From: Xaviernesmea oryzae
Lineage (GTDB): Bacteria > Pseudomonadota > Alphaproteobacteria > Rhizobiales > Rhizobiaceae
Assembly (NCBI RefSeq): GCF_900109605.1
Contig: NZ_FOAM01000001.1
Span: forward strand, 310,001 to 374,000
Direction: 5' to 3'
Length of the DNA stretch: 64,000 nt
Positions 56,460 to 64,000 of this stretch are shown here, in pieces; the stretch's first letter is position 1, and each line of letters begins with the position of its first letter. Below the pieces are notes generated by a model, which was not told the DNA's origin, did no database searches, and saw nothing but the letters and a program-made list of their open reading frames with translations. A program made the translations under genes and the position numbers.

Positions 56460-57725
56460 TCAGATCGGCCGCCCGCCCAGCAGTCTGGGCGCGGTGCTGT
56501 CGGCTTCACCGGCCGCCTGCGAGATGAAGAAATTCTTCAGCTTCGGCATGCGATCGACCAGGCCCAGGCCGAAGTCACGCAGGGCCCGTACCGGGGTCAT
56601 GTCATTGGAAAACAGGCGATTGAGCACGTCCGTCGTGACACCCATGCGGAAGGTGTCGAAGCGGCGCCAGGTCTGGTAGCGTTCCAGCACCGAGAGCGAG
56701 CCGATATCGAGGCCCAGGCGGTCGGCCTCGACAATGGTTTCGGCGAGCGCTGCGACATCCTTGAAGCCGAGATTGAGGCCCTGGCCGGAGATCGGATGAA
56801 TGCCATGGGCGGCGTCGCCCGCAAGCGCAAAGCGTGGGGCGACGAAGGCGCGGGCAAGCGTGAGGCCGAGCGGGAAGGCGCGGCGCGGGCCCACGACCTT
56901 CAATGCCCCGAGCCGGCGGCCGAAGCGGCGCTCCAGTTGGTCTTCGAAGATGAGATCGTCGCTCTCGATCAGGCGGTTGGCGTCTTCGGTGCGCTCGGTC
57001 CAGACGAGCGAAGAGCGATTGCCGCGCAGGGGAAGCGTGGCGAAAGGGCCGGCAGGCAGGAAATGCTCGTGCGCCGTTCCCTCATGCGGACGCTCGTGCT
57101 CCACCGTGGTGACGATGCCAGACTGGCCGTAATCGAAGACTACCGTGTTGATGCCGGCCGACTGGCGCAGGCGCGAGCGCACGCCGTCGCACGCGACCAG
57201 AAGCCGCGCCGGCAGAAGGCTGCCATCCGCCAGCGCCAGCTCCACCTGATGAGGGCCGGTGCAAAAGCTTTCCGCCACGGCCGACGGGATGATCGCAATG
57301 CCCAGAGCCTCGGCGCGTGCACGAAGAGCGCCGACCAGCGTCACATTCTGCACCATATGGGCAAAGGGACTGCCGTCCGCGCCGTCGCCTTCAAATGTCA
57401 GGAAGACCGGGCGCACGGGATCGCCGGTCTTCGAATCGGTGATGACCATGCGCTTGATCGGCTCGGCCTCGGGCAGGATCTCACGCCAGACGCCGAGCAC
57501 GTCGAGCATGCGGGTCGCAGCGGCGGCAAGGGCGGAGGCGCGGCCGTCGCGCTTCCACGCGCCTTCAGGCGCGCCATCCACCACGCGAACGGACAGGTGC
57601 GGCGCCGCGGCCTTGACCGCAACGGCAAGCGACAGGCCGACATAGCCGCCGCCGGCAATCAGCACGTCGTCGACGGGCTTGGCCGCGAACTGGGCCGCAT
57701 CGGGCGTAAGGGTCGCGTCTTTCAT
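56460..57725 (-). CDS. UbiH/UbiF-family FAD monooxygenase, probable ubiquinone hydroxylase
   Basis: A protein of 421 residues. VLIAGGGYVGLSLAVAV is the FAD-binding GxGxxG, VACDGVRSRLRQSAGI the DG motif, and FALAGDAAHGIHPISGQGLNLGFKD the GD motif of the UbiH family. Which ring position it hydroxylates cannot be told (UbiH, UbiF, UbiI or UbiL type). ATG 57725 with AGGAGG upstream was chosen over an ATG 11 codons earlier. It is convergent with the Trm112 gene. Confidence 0.92.
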   Translation of the reverse strand: MKDATLTPDAAQFAAKPVDDVLIAGGGYVGLSLAVAVKAAAPHLSVRVVDGAPEGAWKRDGRASALAAAATRMLDVLGVWREILPEAEPIKRMVITDSKTGDPVRPVFLTFEGDGADGSPFAHMVQNVTLVGALRARAEALGIAIIPSAVAESFCTGPHQVELALADGSLLPARLLVACDGVRSRLRQSAGINTVVFDYGQSGIVTTVEHERPHEGTAHEHFLPAGPFATLPLRGNRSSLVWTERTEDANRLIESDDLIFEDQLERRFGRRLGALKVVGPRRAFPLGLTLARAFVAPRFALAGDAAHGIHPISGQGLNLGFKDVAALAETIVEADRLGLDIGSLSVLERYQTWRRFDTFRMGVTTDVLNRLFSNDMTPVRALRDFGLGLVDRMPKLKNFFISQAAGEADSTAPRLLGGRPI

Positions 57726-57940
57726 GGCTGTCGCCTCCTGCATCTCAGTCTCGATCATCCAATCCCTGAATTGCGGATTGGCGATCCGGCATCGGCAACG
57801 CGAACCTTAAGCCCCCCGGCCCGCAGCCAGGCAGGCGCTCCGGCTTGGGCGCCTGCCGCAGACCAGGAGAGCTTGAGCTCACGTTTGGGTCTATATAGAT
57901 CACACGCCTCGATCTTCCTACCATCTCGCGGAGACTGTCC

Positions 57941-58861
57941 ATGCCCAACCCGCCTGTGTCCCAGACAGAGCCGCTGAAGCCGGCGCCGATGGATGTGCTT
58001 TTGCGCACGCTCGACCTGGAAAAGCTGGAGGAGAACCTGTTTCGCGGCCGATCGCCGCAGGTCGGCTGGCAGCGCGTCTTCGGGGGGCAGGTCATTGGCC
58101 AAGCGCTGGTTGCCGCTCAGCGCACGGTTGCGCCGGAGCGTCATGTCCACTCGTTGCATGCCTATTTCCTGCGTCCCGGCGACCCCTCGGTACCGATCGT
58201 CTATGATGTCGAGCGTATCCGGGATGGCGGAAGCTTTTCCACCCGGCGCGTTGTCGCCATCCAGCATGGTGCGGCGATCTTCACCCTATCGGCCTCCTTC
58301 CAGGCGGATGAAGAGGGTTTCGACCACCAGATCCCGATGGCCAGCTTTCCGGCGCCGGAATCGCTCCTGTGCGAAGAGGAATTGCGGGCGCGCTTTCTGG
58401 AAAATGCCCCGCCGGCGATCCGCCGCTATTGGCAGCAGCCGCGACCGATCGAGATCCGTCCGCTTTCCTTCACCCATTACCTCTCGCCCGAGCCGCTGGA
58501 GCCGGCCCAGACCGTATGGGTCAAGACCGTGGGGGCCGTGCCGGAGGATCGGGGGGTGCAGGCGGCCGTGCTGGCCTATCTCTCGGATATGACGCTTCTG
58601 GACACGGCCCTGCACGCCCATGGCACGACGATTTTCGATCCCGCCTTGCAGGCTGCCAGCCTCGACCATGCCATGTGGTTTCATCGTCCCTGCGCCATGG
58701 ATGACTGGCTGCTCTACACCCAGGACAGTCCCAGCGCCTCCGGTGGGCGCGGCATGAACAGGGGCACGCTTTATGACCGATCCGGACGGCTGATCGCCTC
58801 GGTTGCTCAAGAAGGATTGATTCGCAAAAAGGCAATTGCGCAAATAGGAGGCAATTTTTAA
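57941..58861 (+). CDS. tesB: Acyl-CoA thioesterase II
   Basis: A protein of 306 residues of the double hot-dog TesB type. FRGRSPQVGWQRVFGGQVIGQALVAAQRTV, HSLHAYFLRPGDPSVPIVYDVERIRDGGSFSTRRV and YLSDMTLLDTALHAHG (catalytic Asp) are conserved. It cleaves medium- and long-chain acyl-CoA. The stop codon lies within a perfect palindrome that probably ends transcription. It is followed by the glnK-amtB promoter. Confidence 0.94.
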   Translation: MPNPPVSQTEPLKPAPMDVLLRTLDLEKLEENLFRGRSPQVGWQRVFGGQVIGQALVAAQRTVAPERHVHSLHAYFLRPGDPSVPIVYDVERIRDGGSFSTRRVVAIQHGAAIFTLSASFQADEEGFDHQIPMASFPAPESLLCEEELRARFLENAPPAIRRYWQQPRPIEIRPLSFTHYLSPEPLEPAQTVWVKTVGAVPEDRGVQAAVLAYLSDMTLLDTALHAHGTTIFDPALQAASLDHAMWFHRPCAMDDWLLYTQDSPSASGGRGMNRGTLYDRSGRLIASVAQEGLIRKKAIAQIGGNF

Positions 58862-58876
58862 AAATTGCCTATTCTT
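58849..58876 (+). terminator. Palindromic terminator overlapping the tesB stop codon
   Basis: AGGCAATTTTTAAAAATTGCCT (58849-58870) is a perfect 22-base palindrome, followed by ATTCTTT. The TAA stop of tesB is in the middle. An RNA hairpin here would form only once ribosomes leave. Confidence 0.7.
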
Positions 58877-58977
58877 TAACCCGATTTTCACGCTGCCCGC
58901 GCTGAAAGCCTGAGCGTTTTCTCGGCAATTGCGGCGAAACCTTGTCTTTTCAAAGGGTTAATTTGTCATCCTGAATC

Positions 58978-58993
58978 TGGCACGCGCCTTGTA
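58978..58993 (+). promoter_or_regulatory. Sigma-54 promoter of glnK-amtB
   Basis: TGGCACGCGCCTTGTA matches the RpoN consensus TGGCACG-N4-TTGCA (only TTGT for TTGC). It lies about 90 bases upstream of glnK, as expected for NtrC-controlled nitrogen genes. No clear NtrC site was picked out upstream. Confidence 0.8.
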
Positions 58994-59020
58994 TTCATAA
59001 GAAGCGGTCGTAGGGGCTGA

Positions 59021-59422
<402 letters not shown>

Positions 59423-59453
59423 GCCACGTCCGTTCAGGGGGTTAATCATATCC

Positions 59454-60836
59454 ATGTCTTCGTTTAAGCAATCCATCTCGCTCGGACGCGTGGCCCTTCT
59501 GGGTGCCACCCTGGCGCTCGCCACGCCGCTTCTCGCCTTTGCCCAGGACGCCGCACCGGCCGCCGCCGATGCCGCCGCCACGGCCGCGGCCGCCGCCCCG
59601 GTTCCCGACAAGGGCGACACGGCCTTCATGTTCCTCTCCACCATCCTGGTGCTGTTCATGGCCGTTCCCGGCCTCGGCCTGTTCTATGGCGGCCTGATGC
59701 GCGCCAAGAACATGCTGTCCGTGCTGATGCAGTGCACGGTGGTTGCCGCCGTGATCATGATCGCCTGGGTGCTCTACGGCTATTCCTTCGCCTTCGGCGG
59801 CTCCACCAGCCCGTTCTTCGGCGGCTTCGCAAAGGTCTTCCTCTCCGGCGTCACCAAGGACACGACGGCTGCGACCTTCACCAAGGGCGTGGTCATTCCG
59901 GAATATATCTTCGTGATGTTCCAGATGACCTTCGCGGCCATCACTCCGGCGCTGATCGTCGGCGCCTTTGCCGAACGCATCAAGTTCTCGGCAACCGTGC
60001 TGTTCTGCCTGCTTTGGGTCACCTTCGTCTATTTCCCGATCGCCCACATGGTCTGGGACGCCAATGGCTATCTCTTCGGCCTGGGCGCGCTTGACTTCGC
60101 CGGCGGTACCGTCGTTCACATCAATGCCGGCATGGCTGGCCTCGTCGGCGCCCTTCTCGTCGGCAAGCGCACGGGCTACGGCCGCGACATGATGGCGCCG
60201 CACTCGATGACGCTGACCTATGTCGGCGCCGCCATGCTGTGGTTCGGCTGGTTCGGCTTCAATGCCGGCTCGAACCTCGAAGCCTCTTCGGGCGCCATGC
60301 TCGCCACCGTCAACACCTTCGTCGCAACCGCTGCCGCGATCCTTTCCTGGTCGGCCGTGGAAGCCTTCACCCGCGGCAAGGCCTCGATGCTCGGCGCTGC
60401 CTCGGGCATGATCGCCGGTCTCGTCGCCGTCACGCCGGCGGCTGGCATCGTCGGCCCGATGGGCGCCATCGTCATGGGCATCATCGTCTCGCCGCTGTGC
60501 TACTTCTTCGTCTCGGTTATCAAGAACAAGTTTGGCTATGACGACACGGCTGACGTCTTCGGCGTCCATGGCATCGGCGGCATCTTCGGCGCGCTGGCCA
60601 CCGGCATCTTCGCCAGTGCCTCGCTCGGCGGTGTCGGCTATGCCGGCGAACAGACCATGAGCGGTCAGTTCCTGGTGCAGCTCCAGGCCGTGGCGATCAC
60701 GCTGGTGTGGACCGGCGTCGGCTCGGCGATCCTCTACAAGATCGTCGACATCATCGTCGGCCTGCGCGTTCCGGTGGAAGCCGAGCGCGAAGGTCTCGAC
60801 CTTGCCAGCCATGGCGAAGCGGCCTACCATTCCTGA
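59454..60836 (+). CDS. amtB: Ammonium transporter AmtB
   Basis: A protein of 460 residues. An N-terminal signal peptide (LGRVALLGATLALATPLLAFAQ) precedes the Amt domain with 11 helices. DTAFMFLSTILVLFMAVPGLGLFYGGLMRAKN is helix 1; FGWFGFNAGSNLEAS, HSMTLTYVGAAMLWFG and DVFGVHGIGGIFGALATG carry the twin histidines and pore lining. It takes up ammonium under nitrogen limitation, inhibited by GlnK encoded 31 bases upstream. An alanine-rich segment after the signal is unusual in length. Confidence 0.96.
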   Translation: MSSFKQSISLGRVALLGATLALATPLLAFAQDAAPAAADAAATAAAAAPVPDKGDTAFMFLSTILVLFMAVPGLGLFYGGLMRAKNMLSVLMQCTVVAAVIMIAWVLYGYSFAFGGSTSPFFGGFAKVFLSGVTKDTTAATFTKGVVIPEYIFVMFQMTFAAITPALIVGAFAERIKFSATVLFCLLWVTFVYFPIAHMVWDANGYLFGLGALDFAGGTVVHINAGMAGLVGALLVGKRTGYGRDMMAPHSMTLTYVGAAMLWFGWFGFNAGSNLEASSGAMLATVNTFVATAAAILSWSAVEAFTRGKASMLGAASGMIAGLVAVTPAAGIVGPMGAIVMGIIVSPLCYFFVSVIKNKFGYDDTADVFGVHGIGGIFGALATGIFASASLGGVGYAGEQTMSGQFLVQLQAVAITLVWTGVGSAILYKIVDIIVGLRVPVEAEREGLDLASHGEAAYHS

Positions 60837-61317
60837 TCGCATGATCCTGGCCGCGTCGCGCGCGCGGCCATCCTCCTTTCCGCATCGCCCGGCCGTGTCG
60901 GGCGGTGCAGCGCCTAAAAAAGCCGGTGGGCGTGAGCCTCTTCGGCAGAGTGCCGGACCATGAAGTCCGGTGTCGCGCGCATGATGCGCAACCTCAAAGG
61001 CCGGGCGGGCAACTGCCTGGCCTTTCGTTTGTCGGCGCATCGTGGTGGCGCCTGTGCCTGTTCCGAGATCCCGGCGACCATGTCCTTTGCCGCAAGGGGT
61101 CCAGCATCCCCTTGTCGGGCAGTTTTTCCTGTTTTAGAATTTCTTCACGGATTTCATCCTATGCCTGAACCAGCGGAGAAATTGGCGGGCTCAAGCGCGC
61201 GTTCTGCTGAGGCGTCTGCATGGTTAATGTCGCCTTAACCATCTTCTGGGATGCTGCCCGTGAATCCCGTGCCGGCCTGCGGCGCGGACCCTCAGGGCAC
61301 GGAACAGGCAGCGACAG
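60837..61317 (+). other. Spacer between amtB and ftsK with several hairpins
   Basis: 481 bases without a convincing gene. A stem GGCCGCG/CGCGGCC at 60848-60870 follows amtB and may end it. Then CCGGAC/GTCCGG (60953-60970), GCGC/GCGC (60977-60989) and AAAGGCC/GGCCTTT (60996-61025, with TTTCGTTTG after) form a row of three hairpins. A small RNA or long ftsK leader is possible. A 92-codon frame at 60960 has no ribosome-binding site that I trust. Confidence 0.5.
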
Positions 61318-63891
61318 ATGAACAGAGGCAATCAGGCAGCATTGAACGGCCGGCTCGACCGGTTCGTGCTCTCCGCCTTCGTATGGCGCCAGTTCGTGGC
61401 GCTTCTGGGCTATGGCCTTTTCGGCCTCCTGGCGCTTGCGGTCGCGTCGCTTTCGACCTGGAACGTAGCGGATCCGAGCTTCTCCTATGCGACGCCGGAG
61501 CCCGCGACGAACATTCTCGGCAAGCCGGGCGCGGTGTTTGCCGATCTTGCCATGCAGTTTTTCGGCATCGGCAGCGTGCTGGCGCTGTTGCCCGTCGTTG
61601 CCTGGGCGCTGGTGCTGATCGTCGGCAAGTCCTTCGACAAGCATGTGAAGCGGCTCGGCGCCTGGTTCGTCGGCTCCACGCTTGCGGCGGCGGCCATGAG
61701 CTGCGTGCCAGCGCCTGTCACCTGGCCGTTGCCCAACGGTCTCGGCGGCGTCTTCGGCGATATGATCCTGCGCCTGCCTGCGCTTTTGACGGGCGCCTAT
61801 CCCACGGGCACGCTCGCGGCCGTCCTCGGCACCATCCTGGCGCTGCCGGCCACGGCCTTTCTCGCCTTCAGCGCCGGCCTGTTCGGCGTGGAAGCCGAGG
61901 ACGACATCGAGGCGCCGGCCGAGCTTCCGAGCAAGGCGCGCACCGTGCGCGAGACCATCGAGGATGATGATGGTCCGGGCGGCTTCGGCCTGCTCTTCGT
62001 CGGCGCACTCGCCCATATGCGCTACACGCTGCAGGCGCGCATGCGGCTTCTGTTCGGCGGCAAGCCGGGCCGGCGGATGGGCTCCTTCGATGAACCCTAT
62101 GATTTCAACGGCGATGAATTCGGCCGGCTGAACGAGCCGCCGCGTCGCAAGGTGGTCGCGCGCGGCGAGCGCGTCGAGCCCTCGCTCGGTCTGGGTGAGA
62201 GCGCTGCCCGGACGCCTATCCTCGACGAAGACGAGGAGGATGACGACGATGATATGATCCTCGGCCAAGGCGCGCCGCGCCGCGCGGAGGGTGAGGAGCT
62301 GCGCGCCGGCCGCGTCGCGGCACCCGCCGCGCGTCCGAAGGTCTCGCGCAGTCTGGACATGCGTTCCCAGGATGATGGCAGCTTCACCCTGCCGCCGCTG
62401 GAATTCTTGGCCGAACCGAAGCACCCGACCCGTGACGTCACGCTCTCGGCCGACGCGCTGGAGCAGAATGCCCGCATGCTGGAAGGCGTGCTGGAGGATT
62501 TCGGCGTCAAGGGCGAGATCATTCATGTCCGCCCCGGCCCCGTGGTCACGCTCTATGAACTGGAGCCTGCGCCCGGCATCAAATCCTCGCGCGTCATCGG
62601 TCTTGCCGACGATATCGCCCGCTCGATGAGTGCAATCGCCGCCCGCGTCGCCGTCGTGCCCGGCCGCAATGCGATCGGCATCGAGCTGCCGAATCAGCGC
62701 CGGGAAATGGTGTTCCTGCGCGAGCTCGTGGCCTCGCGCGACTTCGCCGAAAGCAAGGCGCGCCTGGCCATGGCGCTCGGCAAGACGATTGGCGGCGAGG
62801 CTGTGATCGCCGATCTCGCCAAGATGCCGCATCTGCTGGTGGCTGGAACCACCGGCTCCGGCAAGTCGGTCGCCATCAACACCATGGTCCTGTCGCTGCT
62901 CTACCGCATGACGCCGGACCAGTGCCGTCTGATCATGATCGACCCGAAGATGCTCGAACTTTCCGTCTATGACGGCATCCCGCATCTGCTCTCGCCCGTC
63001 GTCACCGACCCCAAGAAGGCGGTGGTCGCCCTCAAATGGACGGTGCGCGAGATGGAAGAGCGCTACAAGAAGATGTCGAAGATCGGCGTGCGCAACATCG
63101 ATGGCTTCAATTCCCGCGTCGAGCAGGCGATGGAGCGTGGCGAGGCGATTACTCGTACGGTGCAGACCGGCTTCGACCGGCAGACCGGCGAGGCCGTCTA
63201 CGAGACCGAAGAGTTCGACCTGCAGCCCATGCCCTATATCGTCGTGATCATCGACGAGATGGCCGACCTGATGATGGTGGCCGGCAAGGATATCGAAGGC
63301 GCGGTGCAGCGGCTGGCGCAGATGGCCCGTGCCGCCGGCATCCACGTGATCATGGCGACCCAGCGCCCCTCGGTCGACGTCATCACCGGCACGATCAAGG
63401 CGAACTTCCCGACCCGCATCTCCTTCCAGGTCACCTCGAAGATCGACAGCCGCACCATCCTCGGTGAGCAGGGCGCCGAACAGCTTCTCGGCCAGGGCGA
63501 TATGCTCTACATGGCCGGCGGTGGCCGCATCCAGCGCGTCCATGGCCCGTTCGTGTCGGATACCGAGGTCGAGGAGATCGTCGCCTATCTGAAGACGCAA
63601 GGCTCGCCGCAATATCTCGATGCGGTGACGGAGGACGAGGATGAGGATGGCGAAGGCGGCGGTCCCACCGGCACCGGCAATCTCGCCGAATCCGACGATC
63701 CCTATGATCAGGCAGTCGCCATCGTCCTGCGTGACGGCAAGGCGTCGACCTCCTATGTCCAGCGCCGTCTCGGTATCGGCTACAATCGCGCCGCCTCGCT
63801 GATCGAGCGCATGGAGCAGGAGGGCATTATCGGCCCAGCCAACCACGCCGGCAAGCGCGAGATCCTGGTGCCGACGGAAAGCGATCTCTAA
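61318..63891 (+). CDS. ftsK: DNA translocase FtsK
   Basis: A protein of 857 residues. Four N-terminal membrane helices (residues about 27-200), an acidic and arginine-rich linker (about 200-350), then the motor domain: alpha/beta parts with [29 protein letters not shown], Walker [20 protein letters not shown], Walker [22 protein letters not shown], and [23 protein letters not shown]. The C-terminal gamma domain (about 795-857, [17 protein letters not shown]...) binds KOPS. It pumps DNA at the septum. After the stop at 63891 no further gene begins before the window ends. Confidence 0.96.
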   Translation: MNRGNQAALNGRLDRFVLSAFVWRQFVALLGYGLFGLLALAVASLSTWNVADPSFSYATPEPATNILGKPGAVFADLAMQFFGIGSVLALLPVVAWALVLIVGKSFDKHVKRLGAWFVGSTLAAAAMSCVPAPVTWPLPNGLGGVFGDMILRLPALLTGAYPTGTLAAVLGTILALPATAFLAFSAGLFGVEAEDDIEAPAELPSKARTVRETIEDDDGPGGFGLLFVGALAHMRYTLQARMRLLFGGKPGRRMGSFDEPYDFNGDEFGRLNEPPRRKVVARGERVEPSLGLGESAARTPILDEDEEDDDDDMILGQGAPRRAEGEELRAGRVAAPAARPKVSRSLDMRSQDDGSFTLPPLEFLAEPKHPTRDVTLSADALEQNARMLEGVLEDFGVKGEIIHVRPGPVVTLYELEPAPGIKSSRVIGLADDIARSMSAIAARVAVVPGRNAIGIELPNQRREMVFLRELVASRDFAESKARLAMALGKTIGGEAVIADLAKMPHLLVAGTTGSGKSVAINTMVLSLLYRMTPDQCRLIMIDPKMLELSVYDGIPHLLSPVVTDPKKAVVALKWTVREMEERYKKMSKIGVRNIDGFNSRVEQAMERGEAITRTVQTGFDRQTGEAVYETEEFDLQPMPYIVVIIDEMADLMMVAGKDIEGAVQRLAQMARAAGIHVIMATQRPSVDVITGTIKANFPTRISFQVTSKIDSRTILGEQGAEQLLGQGDMLYMAGGGRIQRVHGPFVSDTEVEEIVAYLKTQGSPQYLDAVTEDEDEDGEGGGPTGTGNLAESDDPYDQAVAIVLRDGKASTSYVQRRLGIGYNRAASLIERMEQEGIIGPANHAGKREILVPTESDL

Positions 63892-64000
63892 AGTCGTGTC
63901 GACGCACGCCATGCGACGTTTGATGATGGTCTTGAAGCGCGCGCAGACAAGCTGCCAGATTGCGATGTGTTTCAGAACCGACACTCACCCGAATGCAGCG

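Noticed and set aside
59442-61040. 532-codon antisense frame over amtB
   Set aside because: Composition of an antisense shadow, no motif; amtB is certain.
61159-63984. Long open frame (941 codons) antisense to ftsK
   Set aside because: It mirrors ftsK exactly and has His/Asp/Arg-rich low-complexity composition typical of antisense frames in GC-rich coding DNA. The ftsK frame has all motor motifs.

Overview
The window looks like a chromosomal segment of a Rhizobiaceae bacterium (Agrobacterium/Rhizobium/Allorhizobium-like alphaproteobacterium). The basis is the protein families (IalB, DUF2794, DUF2585, DUF1223), a block running ffh - chorismate mutase - rpsP - rimM - trmD - rplS, the glnK-amtB pair next to ftsK, high GC with strong codon bias, and a rhizobial-type intergenic palindrome at 49069. 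No gene names the species. I see no prophage, insertion sequence, CRISPR array or rRNA. Most of the window is housekeeping, with one accessory surface-polysaccharide block.

Layout. 1-6.7 kb: an orphan ParD-like antitoxin, a LysE exporter, rlmN, an IalB protein, a lone ECF sigma factor, DUF1232, pterin dehydratase, ThpR and a TesA-like esterase. 6.8-12.5 kb: an ABC exporter (YbbA/YbbP type) divergent from the esterase, a Bax-inhibitor-1 gene with a structured leader, DUF2794 and DUF1223. 12.8-18.8 kb: acnA divergent from the cytochrome c maturation operon ccmABCDG. 18.8-20.6 kb: an ABC-F ATPase preceded by a 23-residue upstream ORF and a leader that can fold to hide the ABC-F ribosome-binding site. 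20.7-25.9 kb: leftward operon dapF-mtaB-ftsY-yciB-DUF2585. 26.2-34.5 kb: a membrane chemoreceptor, ffh with a structured leader, chorismate mutase, rpsP, rimM, trmD, TSUP, GNAT and rplS. 34.7-38 kb: a soluble PAS chemoreceptor and leuC. 38.1-45.8 kb: a leftward dTDP-rhamnose operon rmlC-B-D-A ending in a 1417-residue protein with N-terminal repeats, a HAD-like region and a glycosyltransferase; this gene is visibly lower in GC. 46-49 kb: a small secreted protein, an L,D-transpeptidase, a CenR-like regulator and a cNMP-binding protein. 49.2-52.7 kb: aldose epimerase and a divergent pair of citrate-synthase homologues, one carrying a DNA-binding domain. 52.9-53.2 kb: two tandem tRNA-Gly(GCC) genes, each preceded by a hairpin that co-varies between copies. 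53.5-64 kb: ProX editing protein, CnoX-type thioredoxin, Lon-N domain protein, Trm112-like protein, UbiH-type hydroxylase, TesB, glnK-amtB behind a sigma-54 promoter, and ftsK.

How the parts relate. Protein targeting (ffh, ftsY) and ribosome/tRNA maturation genes (rpsP, rplS, rimM, trmD, rlmN, mtaB, proX) are strongly represented. The most interesting signals are the ABC-F leader, the rhamnose/giant glycosyltransferase operon, the HTH-citrate synthase divergon, and the covarying hairpins before the tRNA genes. All functional statements rest on reading the sequence and on remembered family features; no database search was run.
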